Source of the DNA: Sesamum alatum
Lineage: Eukaryota; Streptophyta; Magnoliopsida; Lamiales; Pedaliaceae
DNA: 64,000 bases
Direction: 5' to 3'
Assembly (NCBI GenBank): GCA_034509735.1
Contig: JACGWO010000001.1
Coordinates: 28,771,966-28,835,965 of the forward strand
In this document: piece by piece, positions 35,300 to 48,020 of the stretch
Layout of the letters: the number at the start of each line of letters is the position of its first letter
How positions within the stretch are numbered: the stretch's first letter is position 1
Position numbers and translations under genes: made by a program
The notes under the pieces: model-generated
Databases searched by the model: none
Seen by the model: only the letters and a program-made list of their open reading frames with translations
Told to the model about the DNA's origin: nothing

Positions 35300-35755
35300 G
35301 TATTTGAGAACTTTTTATCTCGTCATCCTTTCAGAGTTGTTTTTCCCGTACTTTGCTACTTTAGTGTTCTGGTGTATATCGGCAGGAACGATTACTGTCT
35401 GGTGATAGGCCAAGCTCATGCTCTTTATATCATATGTTTTCTTTGTTTTTTTAGTGCCAGTACCGGTATGATACGTTAGAGGGGAGGATTTCGTAGGTTT
35501 TTGGCCTTTGATTGTGCATGCTTTCTATGTTTATAGGGTTGACGGAGGTCTCATTGGCTTTATCTTGTGGTCCTTATCTTTAAGGTTTTGGTCGTTGGAT
35601 TTCGCGGCCGTATCCTGGGCCACACCATGGGGGTATGGCAGGTGGAGGTTGATGGAGGCTGAGGTAAGTAGACTAGAGAGGGGGCTGGTGCTCGATGAAA
35701 GGGAGCAGGATCCGCTCATTATCCCGGACTCTGACTGGAGTATGGCGGGCCAAGG
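35300..35755 (+). pseudogene. Probable LINE 5' leader and ORF1 start, interrupted
   Basis: A T- and G-rich leader is followed by an ATG at about 35652 and MEAEVSRLERGLVLDEREQ, which resembles the first residues of plant LINE ORF1 (a short helix with ERxLxLxExEQ). The frame is open until it meets the start of a Gypsy-type LTR at 35756. The continuation of this LINE was not found in the window. Confidence 0.55.
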
Positions 35756-38700
35756 TGTAACATCCCTAGAATTTTGATGTATAGTTGTGGGCCAAATTGG
35801 TAATTATTAAAGAAATCAAAGTTTGTTGATAAATAAATTCTAGGTTGGAATAAAAATATTAACACTTGAAAAGAGTAAATTGGAGCTTTATAAGATATTT
35901 GAGGGTAAATTATATAAATTAAGCAATTAGGGAACGGAAATGAAAATTTTGATAAAAGTTTAAATAAAAAAAGGTTGAAGATTGAAATTTGGAAGCAACA
36001 CGTGTTATAGTCAAAGCATTTAACACACACACACACCACATTGCAGGTGAAAATTATTAATTAATTAACATATTAATATTATTTGATTAATGAATTTATT
36101 AAATGTAATTTCGATTATCCAGTTTAGTGTTTAATACGAAAATTTTATGAGTTGAACTATTTATAAATTAGTGAATTGAAAATATCCCATTTGTTTTTTT
36201 TTTTTTTACATGAAAACCTCACAAACATTTTATAAAGATCACCAAGTTCAACTTACAATACAACCATCACAGCAAATAACCAAAAAGCAGATAACACAGC
36301 AGAAAACATTAGCTTAGCATAAGACAATGTCTAGAATGAGCATCTTTAAAATTCTGGAGAAACTCCTTAGCACAGAAAACCGTGGCATCAGGTGAGCATT
36401 CCTTTCCTTCGAACAAGATCAAATTACGATGCCCCCAAATTGCCCAGATTAAGATGATAGCCAACTGAAACTGTTCTACCGAGCAAAGCATAGCAAGACG
36501 CCGTACCCAAATCTCTGCCGAGTTTCCCAGAATGAAGGAATATGCCATGGAATGTCAACAAGCCCCCAACACTGACGGGCATAAGAACAACTAAAGAAAG
36601 TGTGTTCAGCATTTGCCGATGAATCCAAACACATAGGACAGTAAGCATCCGAAACTAAATGCCGCTGCTGCAAAGTGTGACAAAGCAAAATTGCCTCAAG
36701 ATATAACCTCCACATTATATGCCTAACCTTACCCGGAACCGAAGCATTCCACAAATAGCCCCAATCTGAACTGTGATGCACACCAAAACTTTCAGGGGAA
36801 CCGGACTGCCGCCGGGCCAGTTCGCGTACAACCACTTTGTAGGCACTCATAACCGAGAAAATCCCCTGCTTTGTGTAATGCCAAATAAATCTATCGCTCC
36901 CTGAATTCCCTTGGATAACCATAGATTGAATACACTAAATATCATCTTCACAGAACAAAGACTACAACTTTGAAGTATCCCAAACATGTTGATCAGGAAT
37001 TATAAGATCACTTACCAAATATCCGCCGAGGACTGAGGTTGAGGAGAAATTGGCCGAAAATGAAAGGGTATTGGCAACCACGGGTCCAACCAAGGCTAGA
37101 TTGAGGTCCCATAACCAACAAGCCATCGAGCCCCCGCGCCCCCCCCCCCCCCCCCCCCGCATCCGTAATTAACTTAGCCTCATGAATACTCCACCATGTT
37201 GTCGAAGGGCGAATAGCCAACAGTTGCCTCAACAAAGGAAGTTCTGGGATAGTATCTTGCTTTTAGAACTCTTGCTAAAAGGATGTTGGGGTTAGAGATT
37301 AAACGCCACGCCTGCTTAGCAAAAAAATGCTAAGTTAAAACAATGCAAGTCCTTAAGGCCATGACCACCGACATGTTTCAACTTACATAAACGTGCTCAC
37401 ACAATCCAATGAATACATCGAGACTTAGGGGCACTCCACCAAAAGTGTGCAATGACTGCTTGAATTTCATGAATTAGATAATGAGGCAAAAGGAAACACT
37501 GGTGATGTATGTCGGAATTGACTGAAGCACAACTTTAATAAGAACTCCTTTACCTGTACTTGATAAAAATTGTTCTGACAATCCCAATAACTTCACCCAA
37601 ATCTTATCCTGGAGGCCCTGAAAGACAGTGGCTTTGTTTCTCCCAATCACAGAAGGTAGACTCAAATACTTATCTGATTTAGGCACAATAGTAACATTAA
37701 GGATACCTGCCAAACACTGTCGCCGTTGACTTGGGATGTTGGGGCTAAACAAAATTTTAGATTTAGCATAGTTCATTGTTTTCCCCGAAGCACGCTCATA
37801 AGAACTAAGAATACCTCTAATACTGATAAGGGTAGTTTCTGTGGCTTTAGAATCCTGCAACAATAAGCTGAAAACCTCCAAGCAAAGAATAAACATATAA
37901 GGCGATAAGGGGTCACCCTGTCGAATACCACGGGATGGAATAAGATAGCCGAATTGTTCCCCATTCAAGACAAAAGAGAAGCTCACTGATGTAATGCATA
38001 ACATTATCAGCCTAACAAAAGAATCATCAAAACCAAATCGACAGAGGACATTTTCCATAAAGGATCATTCAATTCGATCATATGCTTTTGACATGTCCAA
38101 TTTCAACACCAACAACCCCTTTCCCCCCTTTTCTGTAATTTAATATAATGATTACACTCGAAGGCAAGGAACACATTATCATAAATTAATCGACCACTAA
38201 CAAACGTAGATTGCGACGTAGAAATGACAGAATCTAAACAACACTTTAGTCGATTAGCCAACACTTTGGAAACAAGTTTATATACCACATTACATAAACT
38301 AATAAGGCGAAATTGTGAAACAATTTTGGGGACTTAACCTTAGGAATCAAAATGATATTCGTATGATTCATATTCGTAGGCATCACACCAGTTTTGCAAA
38401 ATCTGAAGCACGCATGAAGTAATCTCTTGACTCACCGTAGACCAGTAATGTTGAAAGAAAAATGGAGGAAAACCATCAGGACCAGGAAAGGTAAGAGGAG
38501 TCATAGAGAAAAGAGCCGCACGTACCTCATCAGCCTCAAAAGGCTGAGTTAATGTCTAATTCTGCTCCACCAAAATCCTATTTGACACAACTTGAAACAC
38601 TGCCTCCAAATCCTGCGTGTTAGGAGAAGATGAAGAGAATATGATGGAGAAATATCGAGAAACAATTCTATGAATCCCTTCTTTATCCAAGTGCCAATTC

Positions 38701-40317
38701 CTAGAGACCAATTTTATTACCTCGGGCTTGAATAGATGCTCGAGAATGGAAGAACTTTGTATTCCTGTTGCCCTCAACAAGCCAATGAGCCTTAGCTCTC
38801 TGTTTCCACTGGATAGACTGATCTGAGAGAAGACCCTATAATTCCCCACACAACTGCTGCAACTCCATCCGTTCCTCAACAGACAACCCACGCTTCTGCA
38901 ACTCCCAAATTTGGGTTTCCAACTAGCTAGTCCGTTGCTTGGTATGCTGAAAACGTGATCGGCTCCAGCTTTCCAACATCTCGGAACAACATGCCAGTTT
39001 CCCAACAACCAGAAAATTCGAGGCCCCAACAACACCCAACAACCAAGCATCAGAGACAATTTGAGAGCATTCCACATCACAAGTCCATAACGTCTCAGAC
39101 TGAAACGATCGAATTGTAGGCTGAACAAAGCCTGTCGAAAGTCGCTCTAATTGAACCAAGATAGGGGTGTGATCCAAATAGACTATTGGTAAATTATGAA
39201 CTATGAAGGAGGGAAACAACGATCGCTGGACTGCGAGCCCACCACCCTATCCAATTTGCATCTAACTGTATCTGTCCATAAACGGCGATTGCACCAGGTG
39301 AAGCAGGGTCCCTCAAAACCAAGATCATCGAGACGAACCTTAAGTAGAATATTACGAAAATCCTGCATTTTCTATTCAGGAGTAGGACAAGGACTTTATT
39401 TTTCATGCTCAAACAAAATGGTGTTGAAATCGCCACAACATAGCCAAGGCAGTGAGCATAACATGTTCCAGCCCAGTTTACGATGATTAGCATCGGGATC
39501 CCCATAAAAACCTATAAACCGCCAAGAACTGACTCATCAACCACAACAATGTCAATATGATAACGGGATAAACTTATCAACAAAACATCCACGTCATTCC
39601 GTCGAAGAAGCAGAAGCCCACCACTACGACCTATCGGATCAAGGAATCCCATTCATATTTAAGGACAATTGGAGTCTTTCCACCTTCACACAACAACACT
39701 TTGTTTCTGACAGAATATCTAGTTATTTAGAAGAAAGTGGAATAAGGGTTTGAATTTCGATATAAAGAAAATATTAAAGGTTGGTGGAAAATATATGAGT
39801 ATTATTAATATTTTATTCAGGATTTAAGATATATTCTTGATATATTGATTATACATATTATAACCTATTATAGGACTTGAGGATAAAGTAGCGGGTTGAG
39901 CAGCTCCTTCTACTAACACGATCTTTTGAAATTGAGGTAAGTATTGTCAATTGAATTATATATATATATGTGGATATATATATATATACACACTTGTTCT
40001 TGGGGTATACTTGATTATAATTAGTGGTTATTTGTCTAAATTATGTATTGATTTGTGAAATTGTTATTATGTATTTATATGTGGTTATGGTGTACGAAAG
40101 TCAGATATATGCCTGTGTGATACTATACTTTATTGTTGAATGAAATTGAATAATGAAGTTACTGATGATAAATCGGTTGTTGAATGTATCCACAATGTCA
40201 TACAACTCACAGAATATGAAAATCCCCTTTATCATTTTGTTTCCACAATATAATCGTGCTAGATAAAATATCAAATCACTAATACCATACACAGTAATTC
40301 ATTTCCAACACAATTCA
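35756..40317 (+). repeat. Gypsy-type LTR relic 1, split by an antisense LINE
   Basis: It begins TGTAACATCCCTAGAATTTTG, a frequent start of plant Ty3/Gypsy LTRs. The left part (35756-36193) and the right part (39720 to about 40317) match, in order, the reverse-oriented relic 2 (41172-42062 and 63561-64000), for example at TTGGAGCTTTATAAGATATTTG, ATGAGTTGAACTATTTATA, CTAGTTATTTAGAAG and GGATAAAGTAG. The 3' end and TSD could not be fixed. No coding sequence remains. Confidence 0.65.
36194..39719 (-). mobile_element. 5'-truncated L1-type LINE, antisense to the LTR it enters
   Basis: On the minus strand this ends in a poly-A tail (T run at 36194-36209). Its 5' break lies near 39719. Included are the endonuclease part (GRSGGLLLLRRNDVDVLLIS near 39600), the reverse transcriptase N-terminus ([20 protein letters not shown] near 38250), the frame at 37474-38058 with VSFSFVLNGEQFGYLIPSRG and IRQGDPLSPYMFILC, and the zf-RVT region (MCLDSSANAEHTFFSCSYAR near 36600). 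The FADD segment appears deleted near 37860. A C19 tract lies at 37140-37158. It is the same family as the LINE at 4356-11975. Confidence 0.87.
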
Positions 40318-41162
40318 GGGATAATTTCAGTTTTGATATCCTAACTATACCTCTTTTTCACCTATGGTACCCCATATTTCCAAGTCATCAGACTTGGTAC
40401 CCAAAGTTTTCAGTTTTCATCCTCCTGAGTACCCTTTGTTAGGTTGACCGTTAAAACAAACGATCAATCCAATTTTGGAGGAAAAATTAGGCGGTTCCTT
40501 GTCTATTTAAAGGCATGTTTGACTATCATTTCGTACACCACAAAAAATAGACATGAATTAGTGGAATTGAGAAAATTTTGGCAAGAAACGAGAGGGATGA
40601 GAAGAAATCACTTTCAATCTTACTTAAATTCGAGTGAGGGTTCATCTAATGAGACATTTATTTGGAAAAAATGTATTGTGAGTGTGGAATTGAGTTACCA
40701 TTGAAGACTTCTTTGGAGTAAAATAAATCCGAGAAAAAAGGTTTTAGGCATGTCCTAATTACGGGGTAAATGTATTTTTTGTTCTTATTTATTTTGGCTT
40801 TGTTATTATTTACCATTGTATTTTTTATTTTGTTTAACAGAAAAGGGAATATTATGGAGTTTTTATTTATTTATGTGCACCCCTATCTTTTTTTTGCCAA
40901 AATTTTATGAATTCCACTATTTCAAGTCTATTTTTTTATGGTTTATGAAATGATAGCCAAGCATGCCCTTAGATAGACAAGGAACCACCCAATTTTTTCT
41001 CCAAAATTGGGTTGACCGTTTGTTTTAATGATCAACGTAACGGGGGGTACTCAGGTGGATGAAAAATGAAAACTTTAGGTACCAAGTTTGATGACTTGGA
41101 TACATGGGGTACCAAAAGTGAAAAAGAAATATACATGGGGTATCAAAAGTGAATTTATCCCG
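40318..41162. repeat. Foldback MITE, Mutator-like, with perfect 9-bp TSD
   Basis: Two arms of about 250 bp (40318-40590 and 40890-41162) are inverted copies, for example GGGATAATTTCAGTTTTGATA against the inverse of TATCAAAAGTGAATTTATCCC, and GTCTATTTAAAGGCATG against the inverse of CATGCCCTTAGATAGAC. CACAATTCA flanks both sides (40309-40317 and 41163-41171). The middle 300 bp has no gene. A transcript would fold into a long hairpin. Confidence 0.9.
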
Positions 41163-41171
41163 CACAATTCA

Positions 41172-42062
41172 TATGCCTCCAACATCAAATAATTATAGAG
41201 GTAGAGTGCATGTATAGATAATGCTACATAATTACTTACATAAGACTAATACCAAGAGGGAAAAAGAACATATATAGATAAAGCTAGTTATTTACTAACC
41301 TCGATCTTATAACGGTTTAATTAGTAGATAGGGAAGACTACTTTATCCCCGTGTCTTATAATAAGTTATAATGCATATAATCAACATATCGAGAATGTTG
41401 TAATTTCTAAGTAAAATATTAAATAGTATTTGTGCATTTTTCACTAACCTCTTAATATTGCATTTCTATCAAAATTCATATCTTCGTTCTTGTCTCTTCT
41501 AAATAACTAGAGAGCCTAAGCTACTCAATTATATATAGATATATATAATATAAACCGTTCCCTAACTCATAAGGGTTTATGTTAAACCCCTCATATTCTT
41601 ATACATCTCGTTCTTGACAACATCCCTAAATTGAAGTATCTCACCAATCTTATATTCCTTTGTAATAGACATAATATTTGTCAAATATAACTTTCTACCA
41701 TTTCTCAAATATAATTAATAGTATTTCTATTATTTTTTCATCAATTCCTTGCCATTATAGCAATTAATTAGCCACCTATACATATAATTAAATATCTAGT
41801 TAATCAATCCAGTTAAATTGAATAAAATAATTATAGCAATGATTGAGTCTATTAAAGTAAAATAACTTAATTAGTTGTTTATAATGACCCCGATTCAAAT
41901 TGAATATTTACCCAATCACAAATCTATAAATAGTCAAACTCATAAAATTTTCTGGTTAAATATTAAATCGGATAGTATAAATTACACCTAATAAATGCAC
42001 TAATTAAATAATATAACTATAAAAATTAATTAATAATCCAAATCAAAATTTCCTTATCCGCT
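41172..42062 (-). repeat. Gypsy-type LTR relic 2, part left of the CACTA element
   Basis: On the minus strand it matches relic 1, for example GAAAATTTTATGAGTTTGACTATTTATA near 41930-41960 (in overlapping pieces) and CTCTAGTTATTTAGAAG near 41495-41510. It holds about 400 bp between these points that relic 1 lacks at its LINE insertion. It continues at 63561 beyond the CACTA element. Confidence 0.65.
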
Positions 42063-42730
42063 CACTACAAAAAGAGAAGTTTTTGGAACAATAGTTGGAA
42101 CAGTCGATATTAAATTTGGAATCAATTTTTAAAATTTGTAGCAACCTCTGTAATGGGAGGCTTTTCATTCCTTTGACAGACGTTACAAAATATTTGAAAC
42201 GGATTTTGGAAAAGTCATTCCTACTTTGAACAAGATATTTTAACAGTACAACACACCGTTACAATCTTTGACCGATAAATGAAATTGACATTGTACCTTT
42301 TTTTGGGACGTCAATCATTAAAAAAATTGGACCACATATTGGAATAGTTGTTGTAATACTAATAGTTTTTAACTTATATCTTTTTGGAAGGGTATTTGGA
42401 ATTTTGTTTGGAATGGTGGTTGACCTATTATTTGTACTGGTTGTTGTACCTCGTATTGTAAAATATGTTCTAACACATATTGTGATGCCTCTTTTATGTA
42501 CGATTTCTGTACCTTGTGTTGTCAAAGTCATTGTAGCTCAATTTGGAACGGTTGTTGTAACGTTTGGTTTAGAGGATTTGTATATCATTTTGGAGGGGTT
42601 ACTCTAGCGGTGTTTTAAATGGGTCTATAATCTAACTAGGACGGTTTTTGTAATTAATTTCAGGTTTGTGCTGGTAAAGTGTATCCCAACACCCGTAACA
42701 AAAATCGTTACAAATGTAATATATTTTTTA
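42063..42730. repeat. CACTA subterminal repeat region, left
   Basis: Words of the types TTGGAAC(A/G)(G/T) and GTTGTAAC/GTTACAA recur in both orientations, spaced by about 15-50 bp (for example 42085, 42096, 42109, 42542, 42552). Such subterminal motifs bind transposase in known CACTA elements. Confidence 0.7.
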
Positions 42731-43071
42731 AAAGAATATTTTATAACCTTTAAATAATTTATTTACATTTAAATTATTATTTATAATATATTCTTTGAAT
42801 TTTAGGTTACAAATGTTTCGATGAATTTCTTAAATATGAAATACTTTAAATAATCTAGCAAGTAAATAAAATAGTTTAATAATCGTATTTATATACAAGT
42901 TAAAAAAAAAAAAAAGCAAGAAGATCCCTAATCAAGATAGGCCTCCCCGTCCACAGCGTCCACATCGTCTTGTGTATCGTCATCAGGGGTCTGGGGATCA
43001 GCTGGAGGCTAGGATGGTTCGGGCAACGAGGGATGGGTAGAGTGTTCACAATATGCTCCAGCATCTCATTG

Positions 43072-45030
43072 TGAAAGCCAATGGATGGCATGTGGATCGT
43101 CCCGGAGGAGCGCGAATGTGGAAGCACGATATAAAATAACAACATGAAATTTAAACATGCATATACATAATCATAAATAACACGTTCAAGGGGTGTTTCT
43201 TTGAACCTCCCCGGTATTCGGCGTATCTCATGAATAAACTAAACAATACATATCATGGAGGCCATAGGGTAAAACGGCGACACAACAATAAAAGGAACCT
43301 ACCCGATTATAGTTTTGTCTTCAAACCGCTACTCGCGTTGTTCCCCATTTTTCACCAAGATCTCAAATAAGAGACCCTCTAAATCATAAATGCAATCCGT
43401 CCGCGTATCTTGATCGTCGTGCTAGAGAAAAAACAAGTGTATATTTATAGAGAGGATGGATCAACCAAGCGTTATTAATATAACGTGATCAATTCTCCTA
43501 AAGTTCACTTGTATGAAAACTAGGACCAAAAACCTTTCTTGGAGAAGAGGAATGGGGACGAGAGAGAGAGAGAGAGTGGCCAAGCCTTGTGTGTGCATGT
43601 GTGTTCACTAGTTGATCATCATTCTCAAGTTTCATCCTAGGAGTATTTATAGAAGTGGAATCCTATTCCTCTTCAAACTCCAACTTTAGAAGTATGGTTT
43701 GACTAGGATTTTGATCTAGTCAAAGTCCTAGTCAAATTAGACTTGGATTAGTCAAACTAATCTAGGCCTTTGTTCTCTGCTCTTTAATCTCATCCCTCCA
43801 TCACTTTGATGGATTAATTATGGAATATTTAAATCCTATTTAAATAAACCATAGGGCTTTTAGATAAATAATAATAATTAATATTTATTTTAAGCCCACT
43901 TAATTTATTCCAATAAATTTAATTTATTAGTTAATTTCATTTAATCAAATTAAAGGAATCAACAATCCAAGAAAGGAAAGTGAACCAATTTAATCTAATT
44001 AAATTGTTCAACCTCTCTGAATTAATTTTAAATTAAATACCTTTGTTGCGGGTGGATTATGTGTGACTCTTTAAGTTCACCCTCAACTAGACTTGGCCGA
44101 ATTCCCAATTATCTCATGAAGGGTATTCACCCATCACCATGGGTGCCGTCTAGCAACGGTCCATGACACTAGAGACTAGGTGAATGCTTATGGTGTGAAC
44201 ATTTAGGCTCTTTAGTACGTTTATCCTTCCATCTACAATCTCACTGCTTAGAGTCTAGGGCATGGATCTGTAGGTACCCATTCTTGACTTAAGCCTCGCC
44301 TCGTCCACACTAAACGTCACAGGGGTCCCACCCATTGTTCAGTTACTGTGGCCACAGATTTATCAGGGACAAGTCTCAGAGTAAAGTTAGATATTACCGT
44401 CAACCTTCTGACAGGAGATGGATCCTCTCTTAGGACCTACTGTCACGCTACACATCTTGACAGCACTAGATAGGGCTTATGACAACCGAGTCAGTTGACT
44501 TGGTAGCCCTTTGCCATATCTAAGATACATGCACGGTGTGTAGGTGATCTTAGTAATCCCTCAAGTCCGAGGATCAATTCGTACTATTGGAACCGGAAAT
44601 ACAAGTCATACCGACCGACCCTACTTAAGGTCTTCCATATGACGGTTCCCACAAGTCACCTCAGTCAGCTGCCACCTAGCTGGCTGACCCACTAACATTG
44701 CATAGACGAGGGTCGTCACTTGTTGATGAAACGTGACTGCAATTGCTTAGTGCAAGTCTCACACGGATTCTCGATATCCTATCTCGACATTCCTTGACTT
44801 GGAGTGTTTCAGACCGATCCAGAGTTCCAGTTTCTTGGAATGTGTTCTCGGTCTATGGGCTTTGCTTGTGCAGTGAACAGTTAATGTAAAGCAGTAAGTG
44901 AACACAAATAAAGTATTGAGTCAAATGAATATCACTTTCTTATTCATGACAATTATTGAAACACTGAAATTGTTCAGACATAGGTTACATTAGCCCAATC
45001 AGATTGGCTTCACGGTCACCTATTCTAACA
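43072..45030 (-). mobile_element. Solo LTR C (1959 bp) with imperfect TSD
   Basis: On the minus strand it runs from TGTTAGAATAGGTGACCGTG to ...GGCTTTCA. The flanks are CATTG (43067-43071) and CCTTG (45031-45035), four of five bases equal. It is collinear with solo LTRs A, B and D, with the box GGTTCACCCTCAGCTAGAC (one or two changes) near 44075, the TCACCATGGG box near 44135 and a TATA box at 43644-43652. There is no internal region. It interrupts an exon of the CACTA second gene. Confidence 0.85.
43184..43206 (-). other. LTR hairpin, copy C
   Basis: On the LTR sense strand it reads GTTCAAAGA-AACAC-CCCTTGAAC. The outer six base pairs are intact, and two inner pairs are lost by G-to-A changes. 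Confidence 0.5.
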
Positions 45031-46175
45031 CCTTGATCCTCATGCCTAATGATCGAGATCTAGACGTCCCGATCGCTGTGGCAGAGGCGGTGTCGACGTA
45101 TGCAAGTTGTTGGGTTGTGATGGTCCAGCAAGCATGTTGTGGGCCTCGGAACCCAGACCGAAGACACGACCCTCTTTCAGCCTCTCACTATCGCCATCCA
45201 AGTTGTTGCTCGGTCATGGCCACCATTCCTCGAGAAGAGGCCGAAGGATCTTGGCCATCAGTCGGTGCTTGGGCCTATTACTCCTCCAGCATAGCCTGGA
45301 ATATCTTCTGCAAAACGGATTAGGAGATTAGTAACAGAAATATAAATTAATTAGAATTGAAAACAAAAATCATTTCTATAAAAAAAAAAAAAAAAAAAAC
45401 TTACTGCGACCTCCTTTGCCCTTGGGCCGCTCCATTGCCCATCATCGTTCTTCCTGTAGCATCTAGAGAACACCTCCATCTGCTTGACAGGCCAACCGAG
45501 TTGTGCCTCCTATCCAACAACCAAAAAAAAGATGTAGCCAAAAAATTAAGGGTAAATTACATCTACCTCCGCTGAGGTTTGGGTAAATTACAAGTGCCCT
45601 ATCGTTGTTTGAAAAATTATAAATATCCCTTGATTTTAACGGTCATCTAACAACGAACCCCCTCCGTTAGCTTCTGTTAGGTTTCCATCCAATTTGTATT
45701 GTGAACTGACAAAAATGCCCTTCTAGATTATTAATTGTAATTTATATATTTTTTAAAATTGTTTAAAATATTTTTATGGACTAATTTGCCCTCTGAACCT
45801 TATTGTAAGTTATTAATTGTCAGATTGTGTGTAATTGTTATGTTGCTATTTATAATTAGATGAAGTTGTAATTTTTTTTTATTAATTTGAAATGACACAT
45901 TCCTGTTAATGTAAAAAAAATCCTATTTAGTATACATAAGTAACAAAATGAACATAAAAAATAGAGGAATTCATAGTATAGACAAAATGATGATATTCAT
46001 TCCATAAAAAACATTCAAACAATCATAAACATATTGTTCAAAGTACATTGTCATTTAAAACATTGGTTCAAAAATATCCCAACAATCATAACCCAATTAA
46101 TAGTATTCTACACATTGATTTAAATATAGACGTCATTACTTTCAAAACACCAATTCACAGTAGTTCAGAAGGCAT

Positions 46176-47790
46176 TCATTGTTGCTTACAGGCTTCATAG
46201 GGTTTGACTTCCTTAGCTTCATGATTGTTCCTACTCCTTATCTCCCTTTGTGGGGAGACTCTTAACCCTCTCCAAAAGCTTGGTGGTAGATATGCTGCTC
46301 CAAGGTTTGATGGTGGTTGTGATGATGATCCCTCGACATGCATTGGAGGGTCATGTTCTATGTTGGGCAATGGTTGGGATGAAAAAATTGGTTGTTTGGG
46401 CACTGGTTGGAATAAAATTTTTGTTTTCATCTTCTTATTTGTTCTTGTTGGAGCAAAAGATTGGGACGAACTTCCCTTGGCATTCCTTTTCCTACTAGCT
46501 AGTTGTGCTAGAGGAACATCAAGCTCCAAATCTTTACCTTTATGCTGTCAAGTGAAAAATAAAAAAGGAATTTAGCTAGCCAAGTAATGCTGAAATAAAA
46601 TTAACAAATAATATCTGACAAAACACCAAGACATTATACATACCCGACTAACAAGATATGTTCTTTTGTTATGTCCTAGGTCATTGCACACTTTGCATCT
46701 CATGTTTGATCTCCTCACAGCATTAGGAGCCTCACTAGGTTCCTTTCTCCTATTTTTTTTAAGCCTACCAGGCATTCTTCTAACAATTGGAGGTAACATA
46801 ATACATGTATATAACATTTCAATCCAATAGAATATAGAAGTATATAATTTCAGGCCATAAGAAATTGATGACTTTACCTTTTGCCTGTCACTCATAAATA
46901 TCCATGACTTGTCATAAGAGAAGCCACCTAGCATGTTGGAAAGCTTTTCAAATAAGAACCCTCATGACTCCTTTCATTCTGATTTAGCAATGGCAACAGC
47001 AACAGGGAATAACCCATTATTCCCATCCAATCTAGCAGCCAACAATACACCCCCTAATGGCTATTTTAAATGACACCCATGAAACCCTAAAAAAGGACTA
47101 CACCCTTCCAAGAACCCATCCCTCAAAGCAGACAAACCTTATAATTCTTTTGAAGTTGTCCTAAAAGCATTAATTGTTATGAAAATCATTCCCTTTTCTA
47201 ACTTAATTTTTTTCTCTACCATTTGCCAACACACTAGCATTCCTATTTAAGGAAACTTGAAGTGGATCATCCTCAAAGTAAGATCACTCTCATTTTTACT
47301 CTCACAGTGATCATCATAGCTATAATTACTCAATTCATCCCTAGTTTGATCACCTTTTTCTCCATTCTTTTTTTCATCCCATGACTCAAACTCCCCACTC
47401 TCAGTCCCCTCGGTATGACTTAACTCTTTATTTCCAGAATTCTCTCCCTCTTTTTCAGAATCCTCTTCCTCTTTTTCAACCTCAGTCTCATTTTCAAAAC
47501 CCTCTCCCTCATTCACTCCACATAGCTCAACAAAAACTTCAAACTCTATCCTATTTTTGTTTCTACTAAACATGTTTAATACATTTTTATCACCACTTAT
47601 GTTCATCAACACCTCACTCTCGTCCACACTACAAGATATCTTAAGCATACCATCATTACAAACATTGTGAATCTCCCTAATAGCTAAAAGAAAATCAATA
47701 TAGTTGTATCTTGATCAGTATTTTTCAATATTTTGCACTTGCCCCTAGTATATATGGCCAATGTATATACTTTGTCCACCATTCCTGTTA
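46176..47790 (-). pseudogene. MULE transposase relic (MuDR family)
   Basis: A MULE transposase cuts and moves the element through a DDE nuclease core. On the minus strand an N-terminal part (MVDKVYTLAIYTRGKCKIL, then a frameshift into a 133-codon acidic frame at 47247-47648) is followed by the start of the MULE core (GCSPFLGFHGCHLK, then LGGVLLAA and FMSDRQK, about 46880-47130). The sequence then passes almost directly to the zinc knuckle CKVCNDLGHNKRTY (about 46660-46720, last cysteine replaced by tyrosine) and a Ser/Pro-rich C-terminal frame (46176-46529). Most of the catalytic core is deleted, so it is inactive. Confidence 0.8.
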
Positions 47791-48020
47791 GGAAAATGTA
47801 TAAACAAGAAAAGTAGAACATACTCACATTACCGAAAAAAATATCTTATTTATCTCAACAAAAATGTAAAGGACCCAACCAAATGTAAACAGAAAATGTA
47901 AATAACCCCAAAACAAACACAAAAAATGTAAGCAACCTCAAAACTTACTTTTAATTTAGTATTTTCTTCGAGTAAAAAAGATAAAAAAAAAAAAAACATC
48001 TCTCACCTCATGTCCAAACC

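Noticed and set aside
36194..39719. TSD for the antisense LINE
   Set aside because: Candidate flanks (AAATATCCC at the left, GAATATCTAG at the right) are too dissimilar to call.
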